Shown: positions 27,190 to 38,775 of the stretch, piece after piece
Layout of the letters: the number at the start of each line of letters is the position of its first letter
Numbering within the stretch: position 1 is the stretch's first letter
Origin: Strongylocentrotus purpuratus
Taxonomy: Eukaryota > Echinodermata > Echinoidea > Camarodonta > Strongylocentrotidae
Length of the DNA stretch: 64,000 nucleotides
Assembly (NCBI RefSeq): GCF_000002235.5
Contig: NW_022145611.1
Coordinates: 16,090,882-16,154,881 of the forward strand
Direction: 5' to 3'
Notes under the pieces: model-generated
The model's database searches: none
Seen by the model: only the letters and a program-made list of their open reading frames with translations
What the model was told of the DNA's origin: nothing
Program-made: the position numbers and the translations under genes

Positions 27190-27500
27190 TGCATGCTTAG
27201 AATGTGATTAAATGACAGCTGATTAGCGTTCAAGGATGGTTAAGCCGCCGCTGTGCTCACGAGCCCGAACCGTTTGGTGCGGAGCGTGTGGCCCATATCT
27301 GCTCAGCGCCATTGTGCTACGTGGTTCGTGCGTGTGAAATTTCTCCCGATCCACAACAATACAAGTGCAATTTCATGGGGCGGACAACTGACTGCTTTTC
27401 TTTGCGATCGGTGTTGCGATTAATTTGCTTATCATAAAGCTATCCGCATGATATTATGTGATGAAATAATCTGGTGGACGTTTCCAATTTGCTAATGAAA
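27190..27500. promoter_or_regulatory. Candidate intronic regulatory block
   Basis: This block stands out from the AT-rich surroundings by being repeat-free and richer in GC. It starts with a Meis-type core inside AATGACAGCTGATTAGC (27211-27227), where TGACAG, an E-box-like CAGCTG and a homeodomain-like GATTAG overlap. CAATTTGC/TTTGCTAAT-type segments follow near 27420-27510. Meis genes commonly carry enhancers in introns and can autoregulate. That this particular block is an enhancer is inference from composition and motifs only. Confidence 0.25.
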
Positions 27501-28847
27501 TGTGGGATTTGATTTTTTTTTAAGCTATAGAGAACTTTCTGTCCTTTGACAGGAGGGTCTTTTGGATTTGTGCTCTCAAATCATTAATCAATTAGAAGAA
27601 AAGTGATGTGAGATTGTAGTGTCTATTTTAAAATATGCCCTCTCAAGAACGTATGTCCTCAAAATGTCTTTGATATTCTTCACAAAGGCTTAATAAAGGA
27701 CATGTTGCTTATTTTGTTCCCTTTAATACGCTCTTTCCTTCTCTTCAGAGTGCAATCAGAGTAAAACCGCACTAATGATAAAATGTAAATATTGCATTTT
27801 GTAAATTTAAAAGCATGTACTCCAACAAATGAGAGATGTAATATTAAAAGTCTGGAAGCATCTCTCCTATATTAGTAGTAATCTGCAGACCTGACTTTAC
27901 AAGGACTAAAGTAAGAGGGGCTCCAAAGTGAAATATGATTGCATTTTAAGCGTAATTTGGATTGCTTATTTGACTTGTGGGAAAGTGCATTTGAGCAGAA
28001 GGATATCTTGAGTCATCTTCTCTTAGGAGATTCAACTGGGGAGAAAGAAAAAAAATATGTAGGCCAAGAAAATAAATCTTGGGATCCGTTGGGAATGACG
28101 ATTTTCGAGCTATTTGGGTCTTTTGCGAAGCTGCACATTTATGGGTTCTTATTGTTCCTGTGTCGGGAGTGACGTAGCTGGATTAGAGAGTATAATGTTA
28201 ATGATCCCCCTGCGTGGAAAGAGAGTTCACTGTTGATAGGCCCTTTGCGTAGAGAGAGAGTTGCAATTAATTATGTATATTGTGAAGCTTGTGAAGTGTG
28301 CATGAATCGGGGGGATAAACTCGTGGGGGTCATTTTGCCGGGGGTTCTTTGAGGCAAGCTATAGCTCCCTCTGAGCTATGAATGAATAAAGGAAGATGGA
28401 GAGAGTAGGAAGTATGAGGAGAGAGAATGAGAGATGTAAAGAGAGAGGAAGGAAAGGTGGGATTGGGAGAAGAAATAATGCAGGATAGATGAACAGATGA
28501 ATATAATAAATAGGGCATAGAGAGATTCATGAAGATTGGTGAACATTTCTTTTTAATTTGGCACAGAGGTATACAAAGCACACATAAAAATGTGTTTAGT
28601 AGAGAGAGAAGATGGAGAAGAAAGAGGAAGAAATAGAAATGAGATGAGAGATAGAATGATGCCATAGGTGAAAGGAGTCCTGGCATGTTGATGAGAACGT
28701 TTTGCTCGTTAGCCATGTCTGGCTGCCCGTGCAATAAACCCACCCTCACCTAGCTTTGCCTTGCCATGAACTGTGTGGTTTCGACCAGCTCTTGAGCATC
28801 ATCACACGTCCACAAGATTCACCAAACCCTCTACCCCACCCTCAGCC

Positions 28848-28849
<2 letters not shown>

Positions 28850-28882
<33 letters not shown>

Positions 28883-28931
28883 TCTCTCTCTCCTTCTCTC
28901 TCTCTCTCTCTCTCTCCCTCTCTCTCTTTCC
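28850..28931. repeat. CT microsatellite, ~80 bp
   Basis: Nearly pure CT repeat with CCCT interruptions. It gives rise to apparent Ser/Leu-repeat frames in two registers. Confidence 0.92.
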
Positions 28932-29581
28932 TTACCCACTCTGGGCTGTAAAAACATTTGTTACCTTCTTCTCTTTCCCTTGTTTTCCGCGGATTGACTT
29001 GCTCTCAATTAAGTTAGCACGATGACTGGCGGGAAGGCCGGACTACGCTTTAAAACACAAGGAAAAGGCATTGGGGCAGGCGCAGGGGCTCTCTCGGATT
29101 CGTGTGTGTGCGTAATTCTTACATTTAGGCGCTTGTCCTTTTCTACTGCCATATTTCCTGACAAATTGGGAGGGAAAGGGAATCTGTAATTTCATAGAGA
29201 CTGAGCGCCCTGGCTGCTACAGCATCATCAGCCGCCTGTAAATTGCATTAAAATTCACTTAGCTTGAATTCTGTGGACTCAGTCAGTGTACTAATGGCAG
29301 GGATTTCTGATTGATTGCCTAGGTAAAAAGAGGGTGGGATCCTTTTGTAGCCTTTCTTGTATGTCCGTCTTTCTGTCCGTTTTCTTCAGTCTACTTTTAG
29401 TTTCATTTATCATTTTTTTCTGAGTACAGAGCGAGAAGGATGTTAACTCATTGCTCTTGACATTAAAGTAACACCCTTCTATCTTTTAACAGATGATTTA
29501 ATTACACACCCTATGTCTATCTTTCTCCCATTGTGTCCTGCTTTAAAGGCTTTATCATTCTCATAATGAAACAGATTATGT

Positions 29582-29722
29582 GCCAGTCATCCCTCTCTTC
29601 CCTCCACCCTCCTCTCCCCTTTCTCCTCTCTCCCTTCTCTTTCACACACACACACACACATACACTCTCTCTCTCACTGCCCCCTCTCTCTCTTCCTTTC
29701 CGTACTCCTTTTCACTCTCTTT
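29582..29722. repeat. CT-rich tract with a CA repeat
   Basis: CCTCT-rich sequence contains a run of about nine CA units (29643-29660), followed by CT repeats. Confidence 0.85.
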
Positions 29723-30127
29723 ACAGTAACGTTGGATTATTCAGGTGTTATTGATGAGAAATCTTCCCCTATATTTTGCGAAAAACCACTCACGCTCTCG
29801 AGACTTTCCCTTTTTCCTTCACGCCATCCTTGCTAGTTACATTCACAATTTCACATTGGAGATCACACTAATGCTAGAAACAGGATTTGTGGAATATTGG
29901 ACGCAGATCCTGCATCTTTTACATTAACATTTTCTCCAGAAAATTTTGAACATAGTTTTTGCCGTAATGCGCCTTCTTGTGCCTTCATAGTAAGTCTATA
30001 AGCTCTTGTGCACCGGTATCTCAAATGGGTTCTGTTGTTGCAGAAATGTTTATCTGCCAAACCTCCAAAAATATCTTGCTTGCTGAATTATTCAAACCAG
30101 GCAGGTCTCTTTGTAAGAAATTTGCAC

Positions 30128-30557
30128 AGGATGGGGAAAGTGAAGAAAAAAATGCAACAATACAATGCAGCGGAAAGAGAATTATCCTGAAACTAAGCTT
30201 CAGTAGTGCATTAGACACATAAGCCATCTTCTCAAAAACTTACCTGGAGGAAACAAACAGTAACATGGTCACAAAGACTTTCAAGAAATCAGCTGTAGGG
30301 CGATTCAATAGCTTCTTATTTTGCTGTTCGGATTATTAATACATCATTTGAATGTTCGCTTACCATTGAAATCACTTTTGTGTGCTTCAATTTTTTTTTG
30401 CGTATAAGTCTATGCGATCACATTACTGTTTATTTTCTTGAAGTTGAGTTTTTGAGAAGATGGCTTATGTGTCTAATGCACTACCGAAGCTTAGTTTCAG
30501 GATCGTTCTCTCCTTGCTCCATCACATTGTTGCGGTTTCTTCACTTTCTCCCATCCT
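30128..30557. repeat. Long inverted repeat (hairpin), arms ~152 bp
   Basis: The left arm (30128-30280) is the imperfect reverse complement of the right arm (30406-30557), with a loop of about 125 bp. Shared landmarks, left to right, are AGGATGG(G)GAAAGTGAAGAA, GCAACAAT, ATCCTGAAACTAAGCTTC, GTAGTGCATTAGACACATAA, GCCATCTTCTCAAAAACT, and AAACAGTAA near the loop. The middle of the arms is almost identical over 60 bp and the outer and inner parts are more diverged. A transcript of this intron would fold into a long double-stranded stem in either orientation. It could be a foldback transposon or a local inverted duplication. No coding capacity or target duplication is evident. Confidence 0.88.
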
Positions 30558-33500
30558 CGTGCTCCTACCCTGATGTCGTCGCTGTGCACGCAATGCAACG
30601 CTTAAATCCTACTGTAGGCATATAGACAGAGACAAGGCGCTTTCCTTTCAAATGAAATCTGATACACAGAATAGAGCATTGATTTCAACATTCCATGCAG
30701 GCATTAAGTCTGCGATTTGAGGTTATCAAAATGTGGTAAACACCCCCAAGCGCTAAACGCCAGCCCGAGCATCCACTAAATTAGATTCCACGCAATCATG
30801 ATTGTCGGTGTATGTTTAAATGAGTACATAGCACCAGGAAAAGAGACAACACAGAGATTGGGCTGAAAAATAGACAACAATGAAGTACTCTGAAGGACAA
30901 AGACAATAAGCCATTTTGTCTATTTTTATGATTTTACAATGAGTAATATTATGATTTGCAGCTTTGTGCTTGAAATTTGTATATCATGAAAAGAATAGGT
31001 ATGGCTGAAGAAAAAAAATAATGATGAAATTAAAAGAGATTCATGTTTTGCTGCCGTGGGCCTCGTCATATTTTTTTTAATTGAAAAAAAAACCTTTCTA
31101 TGATTGATCATAGAAAATGAAATATTAGAGCGCATTATTATATCCTGTGAGCAACTTTGTTATTAAAATGTAGCAGTCATTTATTTGTAATGAAATAAAT
31201 GAAACAGAGCCCATGCTCTATAGAAATAGAGAATTGGGTTGCTTTTCCCTTTTTTCAAATTCTGATTCGAACAATCACTTTGAACCGTTGGTTTTTTGAA
31301 TCTTTTTGTATTTCAGCAGTAAGATATTTTTGCTCTGAAAGAAAAAGTGTTAAAAAGAAAAAGAAAAGAAGAGAATAAAAGCATTAAAAAATGCTTCCAA
31401 CTTAGCATCTTGATAGACACAAATATGAGGAATATTAAATCTTGTAGACATGGATTGGAACACACCTGACAGAAAACAGAAAGTGTCTGAAAAACAGAAA
31501 GCCTAAGACCCAAAAGAGAAAGATCCTGAAAGAAGAAACGTAGCAAAGTGAGAGCGGTGCATGCATGCTTGAATGAGCTGTCACTGAAAGGAAATGCAGT
31601 GAGGAAATCACAAGTTAAATCCTGGAAAGCCAAAAGTCGTTATGACCTGAATTCTTCTCTTAGTCAAGTAGGAGCGGTGAGGGGAAAAAAAGGAGTAAAA
31701 GGCGTGAAAAATTCTTCCTGATGATGAGTGGCAGCTCTGCCATAGATATGGAATTCAAAATGAAATTTCCTTTCTATTTCTGGTTTTCTATTCTGTTTGG
31801 ATTCTATCCATTTTTTATAACATCTTTGATTTAGATATTGTCAGTCTGTGTACGGGGAGTGAGGTTTTAATTTGATATTGATTCATTGACCCAACCTGAT
31901 TTGTTTATATCTAGGGCTGTATTCTTGTTTTCCCATCTCAAAATATGATATGATACCAAGTGATTTCCTACAATAAGATTGTGCGAGTCATATATGGATT
32001 GACTGCAAAATCTGCTTAATCAAATTTAACAAAGCAAATGTAGATTTTACTTTTGTCTGTCATCTTGCTACCATTTTAAAAGAAAACGTGTTTTTAGTAT
32101 TTCAGTTTTGTATTTTGAAAAGAATGTCTTTGCCCTTTTCTCTCAAGTGCACCTTTCTATCATCAGCCTTAATTAATGGAGCATCATGTTTAACATTCTG
32201 CTATTTGAATGCTGATTAAATGGGATCAATACCCATCATTAAAAATATCTTATTGTCTATTGATAAATCATACTATATCTTGCATGTTTGTAAACTCTAA
32301 AACTTGTCTCTTTCTATCCAGTGTTTAAAAAAGGTCCTGTTCTTTGTTCTATAAATATCTTCATTGGCACAGATAATGAATCACCTATACAACAAAAGAT
32401 TAATGCAATTATTTATAGCACTAAAAAAATACCTTTCTGTTCTACACAAGAGGAATATTAAAGAATTGTTGTCCTGTTTAGTAAAAAAAAAAGAAGACAG
32501 AGTGAATCAGCCCCTCGCGTGACAGAAGAGAACCTATTCAAGGTCAGAGATAGGTAGAATAGCCAAAAATAATTGATCATGTGGCGCAGGCCACATAGTC
32601 ATCATGAACTTCAAGAACGGTGCGAAAATGACTGATTATACCCCCTCTCCCACCCTCTTTGCCTTTTGTGCAACTTGAATGTGTTTCAAGGTCTATCGTT
32701 TTACAAGCTTTATTGTTAATGAAGGGAGGGGGTGCTAGGTTTATGGCTTGACCATTATTCTTTTGTTGTTACTACAGATTGTTAAATCAAATTTAAAAAA
32801 GGGGGGTCCAACTTATTTTTTGTAATGACGGTATAAAAACAGAATTACAAATGTGTATCTTTTAATTTGAATTTTTGGCATATTCAATTGTTCTACAATA
32901 GCAATCTATGAATATACATCAGTATTAAAAGTTGTCACTGAATTGTTATTTGTTGTAGATATCGAGGAAGCTTATATTTGAATTATCATATAATAGATTC
33001 ACAATTTTCTTCAGTTTATTGAATTTCTATCCTTTTTTTTGCAAACCTATTGTTCATGTAAACATGTATCAATAGGTTTATCTTTTACAGTTAAATAATT
33101 ACCGGACTAGGTAATAGCAAGAAGTTTATTGAAGAGCACACAATAAAGTGACATTGAAGCAATATTAATACAACAGCAACTGTACAAGAGCCTGCCCATG
33201 TGATATCTGTAAAGTTGAAAATGAGCTGAATAAGAAAGTGCAAAAACCAAAGAGAAGTCAGAAATTATCCTCATGTCATTCTGACTAATACTTCTTACAT
33301 AATCATACCTCAAAGATTGTCTAAAGTGGAGCAGCATGAAGGTAAAGAAGAAAACAAATAACGTCGTCGGTAAGGAGGAAATTTAATAGTCGTCATTTCT
33401 TATCCCTCTTTCCTGTTTCTTTGCCCCTTGAATAGCCAATAATTAGTTAATCCCTCTGAGCTAGTTTCTGGGTTGTGGTCATACACAAGAGGCAGAGTAC

Positions 33501-35847
33501 TTTTGAGCTGTGTTTCCACCTTTCTAGATCTCCAGGAATATTGTCTTTGTGAAGGTTATCTTCAGGGAAAATTAATAGTGGATTGAACTTTCCACATCTA
33601 ACTGAGGCTTTGTATCGGGTCGAACTGCTGGGAGTGTTTAATTTGAACCCTAAGCACATCGTGGTAATTGAAATGGAGCATTTGACATCAACTTTTTTTA
33701 TATATCTAAAGCACATGCATGATCCCGTGATCTTTGTAAGAGAGAGATGATCACAGAAGGAATGACTTTTGAGACCCATCTTGTGGTCTTGAAATCATGG
33801 TGTCTTGTTCATATTCTTGGTCTTGGTATCGGTCTTGACTCCCAAGACCTGATGCAACTTTGAATGATTGTTATCGAAAGTATTCCTCTTATCTTGGTCT
33901 TGCAAACCCAGGTCTCAACCACATTATCGTGCAGAAATCTGGAAGAATTAAATATTTTTCAATGAAACTTCAGGAATAAAATCTTCTGGAAAACAGTCTT
34001 CAGGAACACAATCTTCCAGAAGATATTATGGGACCCATCAGTTTTAATTGACCCTTAGTAGCCTTGTCGCTGTGCGGTCAGAGCAGGTTCTTGTTACAGG
34101 TCCTTGTAGTTTGGTTTGTTTTGGACATGGGAGGAGGATGTGCAGATTTCCAGAGCGATGTAACTATCAACCGAAAACAGGATTCATGAAATCTGAAGCA
34201 GTAGAGCAATACCACCCCCCCCCCTCTCGACTACATTCTGATGGGCCTAAACAGTATGAACTAACTGGGTAACTTGTGAGTTGTTATGCTTTCCTGGTGC
34301 CCAGCAGATGAATTTTTGTTTTGGTATTGCCTCATAGAAGTGAACTTTAATACAGACATTCCCTATGCATACCTTATTACCTTTGAAAGTTGTGGTACTT
34401 ATGAATAATTGAATAAGGTTTCTTAAAAGTTCCCTTATTAGCAAGAGATTGATAACTTTATACAGTAGGACTAGAAGTGTTAGTAAAATAAACAATTAAG
34501 GGGTCCACATCTAAGTTAGATATAAAGTTTATAATTTGGGTTTTTGTAAATTTAGCATTCTCTTAGAAGGATGAGAGTTACAAACTCCAAAATCGGCAAA
34601 GTATATCAAAGAAGGTGGACAGGCATTTAGCAAAGATATGTAGAGAATGATTGTTGTAAGAGCTCATAATAAAACTATTTCTCTGCTATCTTCTTCTTTC
34701 TAGATCTGAAAATTTTCTATAAATATAGTATGCGTTTGGAAGGATAACAACAATTAAAGTTAGTTATGGTTTATGGTGTGGTGAATAATTAACCTCTTAT
34801 TCATGGTATTCATTCTATTTATAGCTCTGATTGCACATTTGAATTGTAGTTTCATGTTAACGTGGGTAGTTCCATCATGGACTACTTCATCATACCATTC
34901 TAAACCAATAAAAGAAAATATTTATATATTTTTATTAATATTTTAGGTAGGTCATGAAATAGTCTATTGAACAGACTGGTCCAACCATGGTTTGTCCATC
35001 ACAATTGTCTCAAATTGTCACAAATTGACCCCCTCTCCACCAACATCTGCCCCCTTTATCACCCCCTCTACCCCTCCCAATCCTCCTAAAAGCGGAACGA
35101 CAAGAAATCACGTACATAATAGTTCTATGTGTATTCCTGTTGCAGTCATTATTTCTCTCAGCAGAGTGGAGGAAATGTCAAATAGGAAAGAATGTGTCAT
35201 CTAATCTCCTGGCCTTGACCAAAATTGGCCCAGGGGCTACGGTGCGCTCTCTCTGTCTCCCTCCGAAGAGAAAGAAAGCTCCCTTGTCTTAGCCCCCCAA
35301 ATTTCTTTTTTTATTTGACCCCTTTCCTCTCCCCCTCCCCCAATTTATCGTCCCATCCTCCGATTTATCACAGGTTGTTATGAATGGGGAACTTGCATCT
35401 GACATTGCGCTGTTCTTCTTCTTCCCCATTCGGGATTGTCCTTGCCACATGACATTGCAGGTGTAAGGAACATTGTCTCAGATTCTCTCAGTGTCAGCTA
35501 TTGTTGTTCGTAGTGGAAGCGTAAGATGGAAGCTAAAATCAATCTATTTGAAATGCATCTCGTATATTCATGGCGAGATCCTAGTTCCTGTTCCTAAAAA
35601 AATGTTTTTCTCTGCTTCTTGGAGAAGTAAATATTTTTCCTTTGGATTTTGCCCTGCTCTTCTCATCTCGTCATTTTCATCTTATCTTATTTTCATCAGC
35701 ATCTTATCCTAGTCCCAACTCCCTTCCATATTCTTTGTTGTGTGTTTCATAAAAGTCCAAAATTTCTTTCATGTATTAGTAATTTATTCCTTGATAGGCT
35801 CTTTCTCCGTGTTGTTCTTTAACTGCTTTTCTTCTTGTCTCCTCGGC

Positions 35848-35849
35848 TT

Positions 35850-35887
<38 letters not shown>

Positions 35888-36003
35888 TCTCTTTCTCTCT
35901 CTCTCTGTCTCAGTCTTTCTGTCTTTCTCTCTGTCTCTCCTGTATCTCTCTTTCTTTCTCTGTCTCTGTCTCTGTCTCTCTATGTCTCTCTCTCTCTCTT
36001 TCA
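35848..36003. repeat. CT microsatellite with CTGT units, ~155 bp
   Basis: Pyrimidine repeat of CT, CTTT and CTGT units. It creates Ser/Leu-repeat frames on + and Glu/Arg repeats on minus. Confidence 0.92.
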
Positions 36004-36072
36004 TTGATATTTTCTTTGAAGATGAAATGTGCTATAGAATCTTAGGTCATTATTGTATCATTATCTGTCTCT

Positions 36073-36145
36073 GTCTCCCCCCCCCCCCCCTCCCCTCTCT
36101 ACCTACCCATCTCCCTACCTCTACCCTCCTTTCATTCTCTCTCTT
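36073..36145. repeat. Poly-C / CCTCT tract
   Basis: A run of about 13 C (36077-36090) is followed by CCCTCT and CCTAC units. Confidence 0.85.
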
Positions 36146-37013
36146 TACCGGGTAACCATCTCTTTTTGCTGCCCGTTACACTCTGTGATTGATAGGCCCT
36201 TGTCTTTGTCTAATGACTCTGTGGCATCTAATGGAGTATTACTGCAGCCACTTCTCATGCAGTGTTCTCATTGCACAGTATCTACTCCTCAGTGCCATCC
36301 CCACTTTATGCACGTCGTCTAATGGACGATGCGTGCATGCATGCATGCAAGTACTGCGGGACCATTAGTATCTCAACATCGGACCTCAACATAGACTCTT
36401 ACAGAATGTAGTGATAAATATCCTTTGAATGATTAACCAATTGTTTAACTGGGACAGTTGAAGGAGCAAGAGGGTAAAAGAAGACCATGACAAAATACAA
36501 TCAACACATCTATTTTCAGAAACTGTTACTTTCTAAACGAGAGCTAGCTCAAGCTCTCTTAAGCAGTGTAGGTATACCACTATTGATGGATAATCAAAAT
36601 GAAAACACACCTCCGACACTACCGGTATGTCAGCACACCTCCTACCTTTTTTACATGCCTGCCTGTTCCAAAGCATGAGAAGGCATTGTACACCACAGAA
36701 AGATGCGTTTTGCAATGTGATATTTTTTTATTTTTTTTTTAACAATTTTGTTTTATTTCTCCAGATGTGTAACACAAACCATGACATACAATTGAATAAA
36801 ATAAACGTGTTCAATATTGATGCTTTTACATAAACATAATTAAACACAAACTTATTTGCAGTATAATATAACTTAACAACAAAGTAAACGTATAAGTACC
36901 TAAACATAATATGTCAATTGTAAATGTTATTTACTTATATATTACAAAAAAAAACAAATCTGGAGATAATTTTACTGAAACAATCCTGCCCCCTCCCTGC
37001 CCCCTACATCACA

Positions 37014-37110
37014 CAGACATACTCACCCTCTATCACACAAACATACTCACCCACTCACACACATACTCACCCACCCACCCACCCACCCCCCCCCCCACAC
37101 ACACACACAG
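37014..37110. repeat. CA / CCCA short tandem repeats
   Basis: CACT/CACA units, then ACCC repeats, a C run (37086-37096) and a pure CA run. This lies within the presumed 3' UTR of the LINE fragment. Confidence 0.88.
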
Positions 37111-37231
37111 TACTCACTCAGTGGATGTCTGCCAACATTCTCAACTTAAGAAAAATATACTAAATAAGTTATCCAGGCCGCAAAATCGAGTTACGCTTTT
37201 AACAAGCTCACGGTGGAGAAGAAAGCAAATC

Positions 37232-37891
37232 TTAATTAATCTTAAGCTGCTCCCACTTTAAAAAATGTGATCCTAGCTTTCCCATTTTAATTGCTATTTT
37301 CTTTTCCTCATCCCTATACTTAAAAATGCTTTTTTTCATCTTTTCTAAAGTTAGTACTCGCCCCCCCGATCTTGACATAAATGTAACATACTTCACCATG
37401 AAAATGATAGTATTACACATTTTTATTCTATATGAACTACCTACCAACCCAACAAATATATCTCGCCATTCTAAATCTTTAATTTCATCTAACTCAAAAA
37501 GTTGTATTAAAGCCTGCCATAACCTTTGAACGCTCCCACAAGATAAAAATAAATGTTTGTATGTTTCTATTTCCTGCTTACAAAACGAACATAAATTATC
37601 ACCAACAAAACCAAATCTATGAAAATGCTCATTAGTGTATATGGCTCCATGCAATAATTTAAATTGAAATTCACGTTGTTTTCTAATGAGTATAGTAATT
37701 CTTGGTCTCACAAATATTTCTTTTAATTCTTTATCTATAAAATCATAGTCATTTTGCCCATCCCTTACCTGCAAATCATACGTTCGCTGCAGTGCTTTGA
37801 TGAAATAATCATAGATTGTTCTTGAACCCACATCCACAAACTGTATTTTTTTACTAGAAATATGGAAATAAGTATTAAAGTGATATCACTG
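37232..37891 (-). pseudogene. C-terminal fragment of LINE ORF2 with reverse-transcriptase zinc-binding domain
   Basis: About 220 codons are open without interruption to a stop at 37232-37234. The diagnostic part is the zf-RVT type domain. A helical lead-in (REFQFKLLHGAIYTNEHFHR) is followed by a knuckle CSFC, eight residues, H, four residues and C, corresponding to C83, C86, H95 and C100 if counting starts at the V/M-DVGSRT segment. This domain follows the reverse transcriptase and thumb in L1-, Tx1- and I-like LINE proteins and probably helps bind template RNA. After it come a tryptophan-containing helix (QRLWQALIQLF) and a basic tail ending KWEQLKIN, which may be the natural C-terminus. The intact frame suggests a fairly young insertion. 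It is unrelated to Meis, being antisense inside its intron. Confidence 0.8.
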
Positions 37892-38582
37892 CAGTGGGAA
37901 TGCACCCCACACACTCTGCGGAATCTCTCCTCCCTCCCTACTCCCTCCCTACTCCCTGCATACATTAGCCATTCAGCGTAGTCATTACCACAAATTCTAC
38001 ACATCTCACTGCCTAATTTACTTTAATTTTTGATGAGTTCTCCTCTGTTTACTAGGCTCATCACGTTAGTCACGCATAGAACAAGTGCATAATTTACCCG
38101 ACAATTTGCACACTCTTTGACACACTTTTTTTTTTTATAGTTCTTCTTCCCAGATTAGTTTTCATAACACAACAATGATATTGATGCTGCATTGGCTTAT
38201 TGTGGTTGTCAGAGTTCATGGTAATGGGTTAATTACTTTTGCCTCTACCACAGTAATACGTGTTTGTGCATAATTGCATATGAGAGAGAATTTTATGATT
38301 TTTTTGGGGGGTGGTCTTTTGTAGTCTTTAATAATCTGTTAAACCCAGAAAGCCCAATCAACATATTAGATACACTAAATTGTCATTGCATACATTTCCA
38401 GTAAATTAAATTTGATGTAAACAAAAGTGAAAAAATTTCATATCACAATGCTTTCTTTGACACAAGTGAAAGTTATTGCAATAAATTATTTCAGTCATAA
38501 TCATCAATGAAGTAAAAGCGAAAATGATCTTTACAGTGATTTGTGATTCAAAATTTAAATGTCTGTGTTTGTATTTATCTCA
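37892..38582. other. Intron end before the second Meis exon
   Basis: AT-rich intron; CTCCCTACTCC is locally repeated near 37930-37955. The final 60 bp lack a strong polypyrimidine tract but end TTTATCTCATTTCAG, an acceptable acceptor. Confidence 0.6.
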
Positions 38583-38588
38583 TTTCAG

Positions 38589-38775
38589 TCATCACAATCT
38601 GGTAGTCAGAACCCCGGCCACACCCCACTGGTAGGCGGGGGAGGAGGCGGCGGCCCCAATTCTGTCGGCTATGGACCCCCTGACGATCTTCAGTCCAACC
38701 CCGGTTCAGACCCACCCCCTCTCCCCAACGTGATGTCTTCACTACATGGAGGAGGAGACAATGGAAGTGAAACAG
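38589..38775 (+). CDS. Meis: Internal coding exon of Meis (linker before the homeodomain)
   Basis: The exon is 187 bp (62 codons plus one base), with acceptor TTTCAG at 38583-38588 and donor ACAG|GTTAGT at 38775/38776. Its frame continues from the first exon in phase 0 and leaves in phase 1. As I recall vertebrate MEIS, this is also how the exon before the homeodomain exon ends, at NSSEQ|G. The translation starts SSQSGSQNPGHTPLVG, passes through seven glycines and a Pro-rich stretch (DPPPLPNV), and ends HGGGDNGSETG, the counterpart of the vertebrate HASQSGDNSSEQG segment. It is a disordered, acidic-to-neutral Gly/Pro/Ser linker between the MEINOX domain and the TALE homeodomain. It is about 25 residues longer than the vertebrate exon. 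The sharp rise in GC relative to both flanks supports coding. Identity is inferred from position, phase and the ending motif, because the linker itself is poorly conserved. Confidence 0.88.

Larger units (their letters stand above)
25161..30127. other. Intron stretch with candidate regulatory block at 27.2 kb
   Basis: Mostly AT-rich unique sequence. GC-moderate blocks lie at about 25740-25970 and 27190-27500; the second is listed separately. CT and CA tracts occur at 28850-28931 and 29582-29720. No coding exon or RNA gene was recognised. Confidence 0.5.
30558..36721. other. Intron stretch, mostly unique sequence
   Basis: AT-rich intron. Minor local repeats include TCTTGGTCTT units at about 33785-33900 and three degenerate CTTCAGGAA/AATCTTC units at about 33966-34022. 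Pyrimidine tracts at 35848-36003 and 36073-36128 and a GCAT run at 36331-36350 are listed separately or noted here. The 110-codon minus frame at 33447-33779 resembles no known family and is probably chance. Confidence 0.5.
36722..37891 (-). mobile_element. 5'-truncated LINE (non-LTR retrotransposon), L1/Tx1-like
   Basis: The element lies on the minus strand. Its coding remnant occupies about 37891-37232 and is followed by about 500 bp of presumed 3' UTR. That UTR is interrupted by a CA/CCCA tract (37014-37110) and ends at a T-rich run at 36722-36740 on +, which would be the poly-A tail. Only the last part of ORF2 is left, with no endonuclease or reverse transcriptase catalytic motif in the window, so the copy is dead by 5' truncation, typical of LINE insertion. 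The boundary at 37891 is where the reading frame first meets a stop and is approximate. Clade assignment rests on the zinc-knuckle region only. Confidence 0.75.
1482..38588 (+). other. Complete 37.1-kb Meis intron
   Basis: This intron joins the two recognised Meis exons, running from GTGAGC at 1482 to the TTTCAG acceptor at 38583-38588. Both boundaries are phase 0. It contains a foldback, a tRNA-like tandem array, many GA/CT tracts, small and long inverted repeats, and a LINE fragment, each listed separately. Large introns are known in vertebrate Meis genes, where they carry conserved enhancers, so stretches of unique, GC-moderate sequence here are candidate regulatory DNA. I found no additional exon, but a short alternative exon without homology would escape reading by eye. 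Confidence 0.9.
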
